DNA from: Pelobates cultripes
Lineage: Eukaryota > Chordata > Amphibia > Anura > Pelobatidae
Direction: 5' to 3'
DNA: 64,000 nucleotides
NCBI GenBank assembly: GCA_933207985.1
Contig: OW240915.1
Location: 119,699,756-119,763,755 of the forward strand
Positions 9,330 through 20,924 of this stretch are shown here, piece after piece (within the stretch, counting starts at the first letter, position 1; every line of letters begins with the position of its first letter). The notes below the pieces were generated by a model, which saw only the letters and a list, made by a program, of their open reading frames with translations, was not told the origin of the DNA and made no database searches. The translations under genes were made by a program, and so were the position numbers.

Positions 9330-9890
9330 ATATACCTGTAACTCACAGTAATCTGTGATATACACTGTCAGCAAAACTCACAGCAATCTGTGATATACAC
9401 TGTCAGTAAAACTCACAGCAATCTGTGATATACACTGTCAGCCAAACTCACAGCAATCTGTGATATACACTGTCAGCCAAACGCACAGCAATCTGTGATA
9501 TACACTGTCAGCAAAACTCACAACAATCTGTGATATACACTGTCAGCCAAACTCACAGCAATCTGTGATATACACTGTCAGCCAAACTCACAGCAATCTG
9601 TGATATACACTGTCAGCCAAACTCACAGCAATCTGTGATATACACTGTCAGCCAAACTCACAGTAATCTGTGATATACACTGGCAGCAAAACTCACAGTA
9701 ATCTGTGATATACACTGTCATTGAAACTCACAGCAATCTGTGATATACATGTCAGCCAAACTTACAGCAATCTGTGATATACACTGTCAGCCAAACTAAA
9801 TCTGTGATATACACTGTCAGTACAGCTCACAGCAATCTGTGATATACACTGTCATTGAAACTCACAGTAATCTTTGATATAAACTGGGGG
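9330..9890. repeat. 35-bp minisatellite, about 16 units
   Basis: The unit is close to ACTCACAGCAATCTGTGATA followed by TACACTGTCAGCCAA. Most units differ at one or two positions (GCAATC/GTAATC, CAGCC/CAGTA/CATTG), and one near 9795 is shortened. The repeats abut with no unique spacers, so this is not a CRISPR array. Confidence 0.92.
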
Positions 9891-10280
9891 GGGAGAGGAT
9901 GAAATCAAAGGGAGAGCAAACTGAATAGGTATCTCCAGGAACCCCCATGAAACCACTACAATGTAAAAGAAAATATCCCCTCCAAAAAACCAGGGGAAGC
10001 AAAGAAGATCCAAAAGGCACAGTAATCTTAAAAAACTTAGCATAATTAATAAAAATCATAAATAAATCATAATAAAAACCCAAAGCCACCAACTAGAAGC
10101 AGGAGGCAGTGGTACTCTGACCTGTACTGACTGCAGAGCAGCAAAGAAAGAGGAAATTATGCATGGGGAGGGGAGTTTAATAGTACCTAATTTTTTTCTG
10201 ATTGGTTGTTTTTGGCTGTGCTGCTGTGGAGTTCTAGTAAAGAGAGACTTAAGCAAATACGAAGCCTCCTGTCATGTTAT
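9891..10280. other. Unassigned sequence
   Basis: No recognisable coding sequence or repeat end is present. It abuts the truncated GIY-YIG end of PLE-B at 10281. Confidence 0.5.
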
Positions 10281-10880
10281 AACATTTTCTCAATGGCCAT
10301 GAATTGTAGTCCTTCTGGATTACTTGAGTGTTTCATATGAAAATGTCTAGAGAGATTGTGCGTTGGGAGACTTTTCTTGATATTTCTTATGTGTTCAGCT
10401 ACCCTGATTTTGAATACTTGCTTGGTCCTACCAATATAATATTTGCCACAGGGACATCTCAAAAGATATATCACTCCACTTAAATTACTGTTCAAATTTG
10501 TTTTGATTTTGAAAATTTCTCCAGTTGTTGGATATTTAAATTCGTTGATCTGAGGTATTTGTGCTGTATTATTTCTACATGCCATACACTTTCCATATTT
10601 ATGAAATGCCACTTTTGTTAATTCAGAATGTTTTTCTTTTCTTCTTTTACCGTTGGGGCGATCATTGTTTTCAGGTTAGGTGCCTTAGAGCATATTATCT
10701 TGGGTTTACTTTCCAGGATTCGATCCAATACTGGATCTCCTTTGAGTACATTCCAGTGTTTGTTAATTGTATTTAATTGGAAAGATTGGTTACTGTACTG
10801 AGTGATAAAAGTTGGGATATCCATGTTCTATTGAGATGGCTTAATTTTATTCACCAGGGTGTCTTCTCTTGGTATTTCAA
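10281..10880 (-). pseudogene. PLE-B linker and GIY-YIG endonuclease, truncated
   Basis: The linker has HWNVLKGDPVLDRIL and SKPKIICSKAPNLK, a PLE-conserved stretch between RT and endonuclease. Then come the Cys pair GKCMAC and the GIY-YIG core: VIYLLRCPCGKYYIGRTKQ, RVAEHIRNI, HFHMKH and LQFMAIEK. The domain stops at 10281 before the WRGGD and GLN blocks seen in the inverted partial copy at 14086-14475. Stops separate linker and nuclease. The nuclease provides target-site nicking in PLEs. Confidence 0.85.
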
Positions 10881-10882
10881 TA

Positions 10883-11097
10883 CAGTTGCAAGAAAAAGTA
10901 TGTGAACCCTTTGGAATGATATGGATTTCTGCACAAATTGGTCATAAAATGTGATCTGATCATCATCTAAGTCACAACAATAGACATTCACAGTCAGCTT
11001 AAACTAATAACACACAAAGAATGAAATGTTGCCATGTTTTTATTGAACACACCATGTAAACATTCACAGTGCATGTGGAAAAAGTAAGTGAACCCCT
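10883..11097 (+). repeat. Tc1 left terminal inverted repeat with inner direct repeat
   Basis: About 215 bp matches the inverted right end with few mismatches. The outer motif GAAAAAGTATGTGAACCC is echoed near the inner end as GGAAAAAGTAAGTGAACCC, the two-site arrangement of IR/DR Tc1 elements that transposase binds. Confidence 0.88.
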
Positions 11098-11258
11098 AGA
11101 CTAAGGACATCTCCAAGAGCTAATTGGAGTGAGATGTCAGCCAACTGGATTTCAATCAATGAGATGAGATTGGAGGTGTTGGTTACAGCTGCCCTGCCCT
11201 ATAAAACACACACACCAGTTCTGGGTTTGCTTTTCACAAGAAGCATTGCCTGATGTGA

Positions 11259-12236
11259 ATGATGCCTCGCACAAAAGAGCTCTCAGAAGACCTACTATTA
11301 AGAATTGTTGACTTACATAAAGCTGAAAAGGGTTATAAAAGTATCTCCAAAAGCCTTGCTGTTCATCAGTCCACAGTAAGACAAATTGTCTATAAATGGA
11401 AAAAATTCAGCACTGCTGCTACTCTCCCTAGGAGAAGCCGTCCTGTAAAGATGACTGTAAGAGCACAGCGCAGACTGCTCAATGAGGTGAAGAAGAATCC
11501 TAGAGTGTCAGCTAAAGACTTACAAAAGTCACTAGCAAATGCTAACATCCCTGTTAGTGAATCTACAATATGTAAAACACTAAACAAGAATTGATTTCAT
11601 GGGAGGATACCACAGAGGAAGCCACTGCTGTCCAAACAAAACATTGCTACACGTTTACAGTTTGCACAAGAGCACCTGGATGTTCCACAGCAGTATTGGC
11701 AAATATTCTGTGGACAGATGAAACCAAAGTTAAGTTGTTTGGAAGAAACACACAACACTATGTGTGGCGAAAAAGAGGCACAGCACACCAACATCAAAAC
11801 CTCATCCCAACTGTGAAGTATGGTGGTGGAGGCATCATGGTTTGGGGCTGCTTTGCCTGGGCCTGGATGGATTGCTATCATCAAAGGAAAAATGAATTCC
11901 CAAGTTTATCAAGACATTTTGCAGGAGAACTTAAGGCCATCTGTCTACCAGCTGAAGCTCAACAGAAGATGGGTGTTGCAACAGGACAATGACCTAAAGC
12001 ATAGAAGTAAATCAACAACAGAATGGCTTAAACAGAAGAAAATACGCCTTCTGAAGTGGCCCAGTCAGAGTCCTGACCTCAACCCGATTGAGATGCTGTG
12101 GCATGACCTCAAGAAAGCGATTCACACCAGACATCCCAAGAATATTGCTGAACTGAAACAGTTCTGTAAAGAAGAATGGTCAAGAATTACTCCTGACCGT
12201 TGTGCACGTCTGATCTGCAACTACAGGAAACCTTGA
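11259..12236 (+). pseudogene. Tc1-type transposase, frameshifted
   Basis: The N-terminal 111 codons (from ATG 11259) form the paired helix-turn-helix DNA-binding region: [19 protein letters not shown], then the RRSRP hook and a second HTH. The catalytic domain is in two further frames. ILWTDETKVKLFG holds the first Asp and GGGGIMVWGCF follows (about 11690-11858). Then the frame of 11820-12236 gives QDNDLKH with the second Asp and [11 protein letters not shown] with the Glu, a DD34E triad. Frameshifts near 11590 and 11860 inactivate it. Confidence 0.92.
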
Positions 12237-12277
12237 AGTTATTGCTGCCAAAGGAGGTTCAACCAGTTATTAAATCC

Positions 12278-12492
12278 AAGGGTTCACATACTTTTTCCAC
12301 CTGCACTGTGAATGTTTACATGGTGTGTTTAATAAAAACATGGCAACATTTCATTCTTTGTGTGTTATTAGTTTAAGCAGACTGTGATTGTCTATTGTTG
12401 TGACTTAGAGGATGATCAGATCACATTTTATGACCAATTTGTGCAGAAATCCATATCATTCCAAAGGGTTCACATACTTTTTCTTGCAACTG
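12278..12492 (-). repeat. Tc1 right terminal inverted repeat
   Basis: Reverse complement of 10883-11097 with a few mismatches. It ends ...TTCTTGCAACTG at 12492, next to the TA duplication. Confidence 0.88.
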
Positions 12493-12494
12493 TA

Positions 12495-13980
12495 GCTATT
12501 TTTGATGCTTCTTCCACTAGGTCCACCACATATCCTTTGTTCAGGAACTGTTCCTTCATATCTTCCATTTGTAATTTGCATACTTCCATTTCTGAGCAGT
12601 TACGCCTGATTCTTCTAAACTGACTGAATGGAATGCTCTTTAGCCAAGTCTTCTTATGATAACTATTGAAGGGTATGAAACTGTTGCAGTGTATTGTTTT
12701 TTTGAAAGTTTTGGTGTTGATAGTGTTTTCTTTAATGTATATCTCCAAATCTAGAAACCCCACTGTTTCTTTTGAGTATTGAAAGGTAAATTTCAGATTA
12801 CACAGATTAAAGTTGAGATACTGTTTGAATTGTTCTAGAGACATCAGGTCACCTCTCCAAATAAAGATACAATCATCTATGCATCTCTGCCATAGGACCA
12901 GGTTTGCCACCACTGGGGAGTTATTCCAGATACATTTATCTTCCCATTTGCCCATGAAGAGATTCGCATAGCTCGATGCAAACCTGGTACCCATGGCATT
13001 CCCTTCTATTTGTAGAAAAAATTCTCCTTCTGAACAGAAAAAGTTATGACTTAAGATGAACGCTATACATTCTACCAAGTAGTTATTTTTTAGTTCGGAA
13101 TGAACTGCTAGATTGTATTGGATTGCCTCACAACCCTGGAGGTGTTCTATTACAGTGTACAATTATGTTACATCAGCTGTTACCAGTATATAGTCTTCAT
13201 TACACTAGATTCCACTGGATTTGGGTGGTGTCTCTGAGGTAGGATTTTAGTTTGCTGACCACTGGTTGTAAAAACTGGTCCACATACTCCGACAGGTTGG
13301 AAGTTAATGAACCAATTCCTGAAATTATAGGTCTTCCAGGAGGGTTAGTTAGCCTTTTATGAATTTTGGGTAGGTGGTAAAATACGACTAGTCTTGGATG
13401 ATATAATCTGATTCCCTTTTTGTTAGTACCCCACATCCTTTACCTACATTCAATAGTTCCACAAGTTCATCCATGAACTGTTGGCTGGGATTCTGCTCCA
13501 ATTTTAATATGTGTCAGTATCACTCAAGAGTCTTCTATTTTCATTATCGTAGTCTTGGTTATTCATGATCACTATTCCCCCTCCTTTATCAGCTGCCCTT
13601 ATGGTGATCTCTTTGTCTTCCATTAATGATTTCAGCGCCTTCCTTTCTTTTTTTGTGAGGTTATCCTTGGAGTCGGTATTAGTTTTCATAGATCTTAAAT
13701 TCTTGTCGACCATTCTTTTGAAGACTCTAATGTTTTCACTTTTCATTTGTTGGGGCTAGAAGATGGATTTTGGATGGAGGTTAGTATGTATATAATCTTC
13801 TTCCACTTTGTGACTTGTGTATTCATTCTCTAAAAAGAAGCGTTTGACTGTAAGCTTTCTGATACATTTATGTAAGTCTATGTACATATTGAATTTAAGG
13901 TTCTGTAAATTCGGAACAAATTTTAAGCCCTTTTTGAAAAGTGATATCTCATTCTCATCCAAAGTCTGATTGGATAAATT
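12495..13980 (-). pseudogene. PLE-B reverse transcriptase
   Basis: In minus-strand order: IFNLSNQTLD and FKKGLKFVP (N-terminal module), [35 protein letters not shown], a stop-containing stretch near 13170-13200, GNAMGTRFASSYANLF, CIDDCIFIW (IDD catalytic motif) and GFLDLEIYIKE. The palm motif reads CIDD instead of the YIDD of PLE-A. Stops and frameshifts lie near 13165, 13437, 13500 and 13750. The last codons before 12494 belong to the Tc1 insertion. Confidence 0.88.
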
Positions 13981-14085
13981 AAAAATACTGGTAGCTTGCT
14001 TGTCCTCATTTTGTCCATTTAGTCTTTTCTTAGTTCATCCTCTTGTTCTCTTCTGGAATACTCTAAGGGGATCTAGTATTGGATG

Positions 14086-14475
14086 GAATTTAAACATCCA
14101 ACAACTGGAGAAATTTTCAAAATCAAAACAAATTTGAACTGTAATTCAAGTTGAGTGATATATCTTTTGATATGTCCCTGTGGCAAATATTATATTGGTA
14201 GAACCAAGCAAGTAATCGAAATCAGGGTAGCTGAACACATTAGAAATATCAAGAAAAGTCTCCAAACGCACAATCTCTCTAGACATTTTCATATGAAACA
14301 CTCAAGTAATCCAGAAGGACTACAATTCATGGTCATTGAGAAAATTATCTTACATTGGAGAGGGGGAGACATTGAAAAGGCTCTAGATAGAGCTGAAGCC
14401 AAATGGACTTTCCATCTGGATACTTTGGAACCAAAAGGCTTAACTATTGACTTTGAGCTAAATGCTTTCTTATAA
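14086..14475 (+). pseudogene. PLE GIY-YIG endonuclease C-terminal fragment
   Basis: One stop (TGA near 14151) interrupts the fragment; from 14155 it is open to the natural end. Visible are VIYLLICPCGKYYIG, RVAEHIRNI, HFHMKH, LQFMVIEK, HWRGGDIEKAL and the terminal GLTIDFEL typical of PLE proteins. It lacks the RT and is clearly a 3' fragment. Confidence 0.88.
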
Positions 14476-15373
14476 TAACAATTAATTTATTATATAACCA
14501 TCACTATAAGTTCTGATAATAAGTCTTTTTTTTCCATGAGTTCCTTCAAAACTCTCCATATTCACTACTATGCTGTCATTTAAAAATTTTTTTATTCAAT
14601 TTGTTATTCTATTTTTCATTGAAAAATACTTATTTTATTCTTCTTTTTATTTTCCACTAGTTCTCTTCTCTTCTTCTATGATAGTCCTGGAAATTATACT
14701 ATTTAAGCCAGACCTTTTGCTTCTAGTCCTAATTTTGAAGTGGTGATGGTCTACTTGTATCTATACAAATATAATAAAGTGAAGTAGTACCACTGTGTAT
14801 AAGTTAATTAGTGGCATAACATAAGTCACTTTGTTGGGTGCCTCTTCACTCTTTTAAACTTTCAATTTTAACTTCTAACTTGTGATTATAGAGAAACTCT
14901 TTTAAATTTTAAAACTTCCAACTTGTGACTATAGAAAAGTTTTTCCACTTTTTCCCTTATAGAAAAATATATTAATGAGGTTACTTTAATACTACTTTTT
15001 ATGATGTATATGTGATTTTCATTTTTTATGTAAAATATGACTTGTACTATTCTACAACAGTACTATTAGTGTATGTCTTTATGGAAAAGCTTTTTTACTG
15101 AGCATGAATGTGCTTTTTTACAATGCATTGCCATTTGAAAGTTTTTTTCACTGATTCATATCGATATCTGTTTGTATCTATCTCTAGGCATAGTGTTTTG
15201 AATTGTATTTTAGTAATGAAATGTTAAAGAAGTATGGTACTTTCTATGTGGAAACCCTGTGATGGTTATGTGATAATTCCCCTATAACACTACATAATCT
15301 AGGTAAATAATAGGTTAACCAAATTTGAATATGGAACTGCCGATGAGGTATAAAGATCCATCGGCACACAGAA

Positions 15374-15427
15374 GATGCATTTCTCTGATGAAGTGACCGA
15401 GCATCACGAAACACGTAAGGCTGCATC
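15374..15427 (+). ncRNA. Hammerhead-ribozyme-like motif with full consensus core
   Basis: The best candidate in the window. Stem I is GATGCA (15374-15379) with TGCATC (15422-15427), an internal loop, then CT (15383-15384) with AG (15418-15419). The core is CTGATGA (15385-15391), one A, stem II GTGA/TCAC (15393-15396, 15404-15407), then GAA and ACACGT (15411-15416), with A15417 at the predicted cleavage position. The internal loop in stem I is where natural hammerheads make tertiary contacts. The single extra A after the core recurs in most other copies here. Confidence 0.75.
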
Positions 15428-15690
15428 CGACCTCACAGACATTGGAACGCATGCTGAACTGAAGTGGAATGAACGTGGTGAATCTCCTCTCCGGTCACTC
15501 AATACTCTGAAGCTGTCTTTGAAGCTGGCTCTGACAAGGCAGCACTTCAAGAGTATCCAGACCGTTGGGAGACAGACTCTGTTGAAATGTTCCCTATTCC
15601 TATGCTGTTATGTGAGTGACTTTCATATTTTGTATATTTTTTTAATTGAATCAATAAATCTTTTTACGGTCAACACTTTGCCTCTGCACT

Positions 15691-17640
15691 ATGTTCTATT
15701 GGGATCAATGGTTGCCGTTATAAAGACAGAACTTTGGATTCCATCGATGTTTTTTTGTATAAGTGTTTATCCTACACTTATACATATCCATTACTATTTC
15801 TATCATCTTGATTATATCATAACCTAATCTGTTTGTAATTTTTTATTATATTTTTTTCACTCTTTTGATATACCACACTACTATTTACTGGGATACTAGT
15901 CTGTTACTAGAGTATTTCTAGCTCCTATTGGCTAGTTCCCTTGCTGTCCTCATAACAAGGATAATAGCCTAACTTATAAGAGCATACACTTAAGACACTT
16001 TATTGGACTTATTTTATTATTTTTTGGGGGTCTCATCCATTACCAGTGCTGAATCATCCCCTGCCTCAACTGATACATTGTAAATTCATGAAGACACATT
16101 TGTTTTGTATCTATTTTCCTTTATCAATACATGCATCATAAGATTGAATGTTATTGTACTGCTGATTTTATAGAGATACATTTCATTTAATTCACTGTTT
16201 AGCAGATATACCATCTCTGCTAGAAATACATTTATATAACATAGTATATCTATTCCTATATGAATATTCTAGGTGTTAGTATCTACTCCTGGTTGAATCA
16301 ATATATCTTTTTCTTTTTGCTTTCTTTTTATTCTGTTTTATTTATTCACCCTTCATTGTGAGTTATTTTACCAGTCATTTAGTGGATACTCACCTTCTTT
16401 CTGGACCATACCCTCTGCCTTTCTCTGTCTCAGAGGGATTATTCCCTCCTGGTCAACTTTTGCTATTTATATCACAGGCTATGTACCTAAGGTTAGTTTG
16501 ACATTTTTTACGTAGCCATTTCATCACAAATCTCTGCTATATATAGGAGTAAAATTGTGTTTTTTCTTTATTTTGGCATATACACATATAACAAGGTTTT
16601 TATAATGTGTATTTCATAAAGCTGGTGTGTGCTATTCCTGCACAGAACCCCATATTGTTTTCATCTACATCTGCTGAGCCTTTGGCACTTTTCTGTAAAG
16701 CTACAATGCCATATAAGAGACAAGGCTATTTCAGTTTCTATAGTTAGAATTTGTGTAGATGGATTTGATGGGCCTATCTCTCATTTTAGGGTATTATATA
16801 GGGTATTAAAGCAGTGTGACTGTTCAAATAACCCCACATTTGATAAAGCAGACACATCAGGGCATCTTATATGGTGTATATTGTGCCTTAACTTGTCACC
16901 ATTTTTTCACCAATTTATGTCAATGGTTGTGGTGAGTGGGAAAAATTAAAATTTTTACATATATGTAGTATTTTTGCTGAGTATTTCTTACACTTAATAT
17001 GTACCACTGTCATAAAAATCCCCAAATTATGCTCAGTTACATCTTCTGAGTAAAACAATATGCCCAATGTACGACCTAGACACTATTTTGTGTTACAGTG
17101 CTGTAAAAGATACACGACAAGTTCAGGTTTTTAAGTGTGAATTTTCATGGAGGATGATGATGCATCCGTGTCCCACTTTGGAGCACTTGGTTTGCAAAAT
17201 ATACTGTGATGTCTTCTTTAAGAAATGGTATGGTATGCCCAGTCTATATATTAAAACTATACCATACCATTTCTTAAAGAAGACATCACAGTATATTTTG
17301 CAAACCTTATGCGTGCTACGACTGTATAATACTTCATATGTTTCTCAGCTATGTCATCTGAGTATTACTGTACAGTAATACCCCCATATGTACCTTTTCC
17401 AGGTATATGTGGACATGGAAGGGGCTCATTTAAGACACAGTAATTCCATTTTTTTTCAAACATTGAATTTTTACTTGGTGTCCATGTCCCATTTTAGAGT
17501 ATTTTAGTAGGCTATATAATCCAACTACCCCATAAAGGCATATCATTTCTTAAAGAAGACATCCCAGGGTATTTGTCTCGTGAGACCATTAAGTCTGTGG
17601 AGTTCCTGCCGCATATCAACCGGGTGTTTTAGCTGATTCC
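15691..17640. other. Unassigned AT-rich region
   Basis: No coding sequence is recognised. The first part may be the distal terminal repeat of the preceding PLE copy. From about 16620 to 17580 a motif like ATTTCTTAAAGAAGACATC recurs (17215, 17270, 17550), which suggests decayed copies of one DNA repeat. A perfect hairpin is listed separately. Confidence 0.5.
17189..17306. repeat. Perfect 48-bp inverted repeat with 22-nt loop
   Basis: 17189-17236 is the exact reverse complement of 17259-17306, with 17237-17258 as the loop. Part of the arm recurs in diverged form at about 17545-17575. Confidence 0.95.
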
Positions 17641-18660
17641 TGCGGGGGGAAGCATGTTTACCCCTAAGTGTGGCAGTATAAGGTAGTGGGGAGGGGTGTT
17701 GTCAGCAGTCCCAGTGGGCCTATGTGTGTACCATGCCCTCTCACCCTTTTCAGCCTGGGTCGAGTTGGGGTCCTGTGTGTTTTTGAGGGGTCTGCCGGCT
17801 CATCGTTGTAGGGGGGAAGTCCCGTGGTCTCTGGTGGCGGTGTACCGTCCGCTTGTACTTTCTATGGGTTGGTATTTGTAGCCACTTGGGAGTAGGACGC
17901 CGCGCTACAGCTCCGCCTGTCGGTTGTGACTTGGGAGCGGGTATGGTCAGCTGTTGCCTCCTTCCCTCTATTCTCCTCCGGAACTACTGGCAGTTGTCGC
18001 TTGAAACGGGTGCTGGGCGTCCCTGGATGCCGCCTTATGATCCGCGGCCATTCTGTGCTTTCCACTTCTGGTCTAGTGCCTGGGGGTCCCATTTGGGGCC
18101 TGCCGCTCCTGCCGCCAGATTCGCCCAGGCGGCCTGCAGAATAGCATCCAGCTTTGACGTCAGGCTCTCCTGGGACTCCAGTCTGCTTTGGGTGGTTAGG
18201 TGATTTACTTGGCTGTGGCAAGTGAGTGCGTCCGCCATCTTGTGCGTCGGTTTACCCTCTGTGATTCCGATGCTCCGTCTGTCAGGGACTATCCACTCCA
18301 TAGGCAGTGGAGTGTGGACCGGGATATCCCCCCCCGGCCCAGTGGGTGGGACAGGACTCTATGTGGTCCTGCTGGTGGTCGAGACAAGGGGCGGGAGATT
18401 GGCCGTCTCTCCCGCCCGGAGCCTTCGCTAGGCAGCAGCCGCGCTTCCAAGCTTATGGCGGTTGGCATCACGTTTTTTTAGGCCGGGGTACTCCAGTCTC
18501 CATCTGTAGCAGGCATGCCCCCTTTTGGGTCAGGTCGTGAGCCGCTTGAGTCTCTATATGTCGCTTGGGCCTGCATCTCTCTAGGGAACTCCAGCAAGCT
18601 GCAACCGTCCGCCATGCTGGTCAGGCCCCATCCCCTTTAAAAATAGTTTTTTAACTTTTT
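17641..18660 (-). other. GC-rich repeat-like block, no firm gene
   Basis: This block is strongly GC-rich compared with its neighbours. On minus it contains an AAGATGGCGGAC-type start and short open frames (18035-18301, 17862-18221) with no domain I recognise. The style recalls the 5' region of amphibian L1-type LINEs. That is a guess. Confidence 0.3.
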
Positions 18661-18689
18661 TTTTGCTTATTTATTTTCTTTTAACTTTC

Positions 18690-19005
18690 CTAAACTTTTT
18701 TTTTTTACACAGGGAGAGGATCAGCAGTGATCTGTCCCTCTGCACTTCACTCTGACCGCGAAGGAGCAGGGAGGCGGATCGTGAGTCCCTGCAGCACATG
18801 TGCCAGAGCGATCACTGCTGCTGGGGCAGCGCGATCGGGTCCTCCCAGTCTGCCTCTAATACAGAGGCAGACCGAAGGAGTGTTAACCCCACGATCGCTG
18901 CGATCTGGGGTTAACTTTACCGCATGACGGACCTGGTCCGTCATTCGCGTTAACTGCTTCCACGCCAAGATGGACCAGGTCTATCATCTGGCGGGAAGGG
19001 GTTAA
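18690..19005 (-). repeat. Possible piggyBac-like non-autonomous element end
   Basis: On minus it begins TTAACCCCTTCCCGCC at 19005, a TTAA followed by CCC as at piggyBac termini. Internal mirrored motifs follow (GATCGTGGGGTTAAC, GACGGACCTGGTCCGTC). I could not find the second TTAA end with confidence. Confidence 0.35.
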
Positions 19006-19844
19006 AGGAGTACATTTTGTGGACTTGTCAACATAAATAACAATGCCTTCTTCTCTCTTTGCTCTGTCATTTCTAAAACATAAATAACCTTGTATTGCAA
19101 TGGCGGAGTCTGATATTTTAGTTGTTAACCTAAGATTAGTTGAACGACTCAATTAACAAATCATCCGGGCAACATTTCAGTCATTTGTAGTTTATCATTC
19201 GCATGGCATGAAATTCAGCCAGCTAGAGTGCAGAAAACACAATGTCTGGTGAGTGTGTTTTCTGAAAAATCCTGTGACTACATTTATGGACAAATCATAA
19301 TGCAGTGCTGTTGTGAGATTGACTGACCTTTTTTCAGGCAATCATTGTCAAGCTCCTGCAAAATTAAATGCTGATATAGAAAAGAAAATGCAAAAGGTAA
19401 AAAGAAAAAACAGGTAAAACACTGACATCCATCCATCTTCGTACAAAGAGAAATCTGAAAGCTAACCCCTTCTGTGGGAAAATGAAAAGGCATCAATATC
19501 AAAGGCCCAGACATCCGATATCCGGCGAAAGGAAATAAGAGGAAAGTGAACTTAGCTGACAGCTGTCCTTCCCTGGTCATTCTCTAAAAAAAAATAGAGC
19601 GAGAGAGATATAGTCAACAAGGTTTGAAAAAACTCAAACCTATGCAGTCTATAAAAGTGAAGCAATGTATAATAGAATAGTAAAGAAAAAGGGTGTACAC
19701 TTATCCCAAACAATTACAAAATTCAGACAATGTTGTGACATGTAAAAAGGAAAAAAAGAAACCACATAGCGTAAGTCCGTTATTTGAAATAGGAAATAAG
19801 AAGACCGTAAGATGTCAACGCACATGGATGAGAGCCTCTAAGGC
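19006..19844. other. Unassigned sequence
   Basis: AT-rich with no coding similarity and no clear repeat ends. It abuts the hAT-like end at 19845. Confidence 0.5.
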
Positions 19845-20345
19845 AGTGATGACGAACCTATGGCACGCGTGCCACAGGTGGCACGCCTGGCCTTCTCTGT
19901 GGGCATGCGGCAATAGGTCCGCCATCAATGCAGAGTAGGCACCTGCCTGCCCAAAACGTCAGGCACCTACGCTGCTTCCGTGTCGGCAGGACCATGGCAA
20001 CGCTCCACACAGCATCGCGCGGGAGGACAGGAGAGCTGCAGGACCTGTCCTCCTGTTCTAGATACTTACCACCACCGGACCACCAGGGATGGCTGTGTTC
20101 CCCCCCCCTCCCCTTCACCAAAGGTAAGAAGAAGGGGAGGGGGATACTGACTTAATATTGCTTTAAAAAATAAAAATAAAAAAAAGTTTTAATGTATCTT
20201 CAACCCCCACCCCCCCACACAGCACCCCTACCCCCACACAGCACCCCTACCCTCCCACACACAACACCCTACCCCCAACCCCCACACACAAAGCACACCC
20301 ACCCCACACAAAGCACCCCTACCCCCCACAGCACCCCTACCCCCC
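19845..20345 (+). mobile_element. Left-end fragment of a hAT-like non-autonomous element
   Basis: It begins CAGTGATGACGAACCTATGG and follows the left end of the complete hAT at 49797 (CAGTGATGGCGAACCTATGG): a palindromic GGCACGC block, a GC-rich part and a C-rich minisatellite from about 20195 built on ACACAGCACCCCTACC. The matching right end is not present, so the copy is truncated near 20345. Confidence 0.7.
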
Positions 20346-20924
20346 TATTGCATTGTTGGTTCCGGCACACCACAACCGACTGGTTTTATTTTAACTATAT
20401 TTGTTGGTTACAAATTATGTTATGTTACGTTACCATCACGGCAATATTGCCATGACTACAAATAATATATATAATCTTTATTACTTTATTTGTTTTTGCT
20501 ATTTTTAGGCTGCCTTTATTCTGTGGTGCCTTTATACTGTGGTGTGTTTATACTATTGTACTTTTACACTGTGATTCCTTTAAACTGAGGTGCATTTAAG
20601 CTGTGATGTTTTCGGACTGTGGTGCATTATGCAGCTGTGCCTTATGCTGTAATGTCTTTAAACTGTGATGTCTTTAAACTGTGATGCATTATGCAGCTGT
20701 CTCTTAAGCTGTAATATCTTTAAAGTGTGGTGCATTATGCAGCTGTGCCTTTACTACCTTATGCTGTGATGCCTTTTTTACTAAAATGCCTTTAACTTTC
20801 ATTATTTTTTGCACCTTGTTGCATATTTATCACATTGCAGGCACTTTTTACTTTATAACACAAAGAAATACAGGAAAAGGGCTGCGCCAATAGTTAAAAG
20901 TTACAATAGTTCATCCGAATAGGT
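20346..20924. repeat. Degenerate short repeats, no gene
   Basis: From 20510 to 20800 a phrase like CTTTAAACTGTGATGCATTA is repeated imperfectly (CTGTGGTG, CTGTGATG, GCAGCTGTGCCTTA). Nothing else is recognised. Confidence 0.55.

Larger units (their letters stand above)
10883..12492 (+). mobile_element. Tc1/mariner-type transposon, 1610 bp, IR/DR class
   Basis: The element is flanked by the TA target duplication (10881-10882 and 12493-12494) and has long inverted termini beginning CAGTTGCAAGAAAAAGTATG. It lies inside the PLE-B RT ORF: PLE coding sequence resumes on both sides. Its transposase on plus is frameshifted. The near-identical termini suggest a fairly recent insertion. Confidence 0.95.
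10281..14085 (-). mobile_element. PLE-B: Penelope-like element, both ends truncated, split by Tc1
   Basis: The minus-strand order is RT N-terminal module (13756-13980), ADKGG region (13504-13746), RT core (12495-13436), Tc1 insertion (10883-12492), linker (10618-10880) and GIY-YIG (10281-10612). The 3' end is cut inside the GIY-YIG domain at 10281. The 5' end meets an inverted copy of the same family's GIY-YIG region at 14085/14086. Confidence 0.85.
14086..15690 (+). mobile_element. Inverted 3'-end copy of the PLE-B family with terminal repeat
   Basis: From 14086 the plus strand repeats the GIY-YIG region found on minus at 10281-10543. It then runs through the end of the domain, an AT-rich 3' UTR and a hammerhead-like motif at 15374. 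Together with PLE-B it forms a head-on pair: the 5' end of PLE-B is fused to an inverted 3' end of its own family. The right boundary is approximate. Confidence 0.8.

Noticed and set aside
9330..9890. CRISPR-like regular repeats
   Set aside because: Units abut with no unique spacers and the genome is clearly eukaryotic.
18035..18301. Possible host gene start with AAGATGGCGGAC context
   Set aside because: No splice signals, no domain and only 88 codons in a repeat-like GC block. I could not support a host gene.
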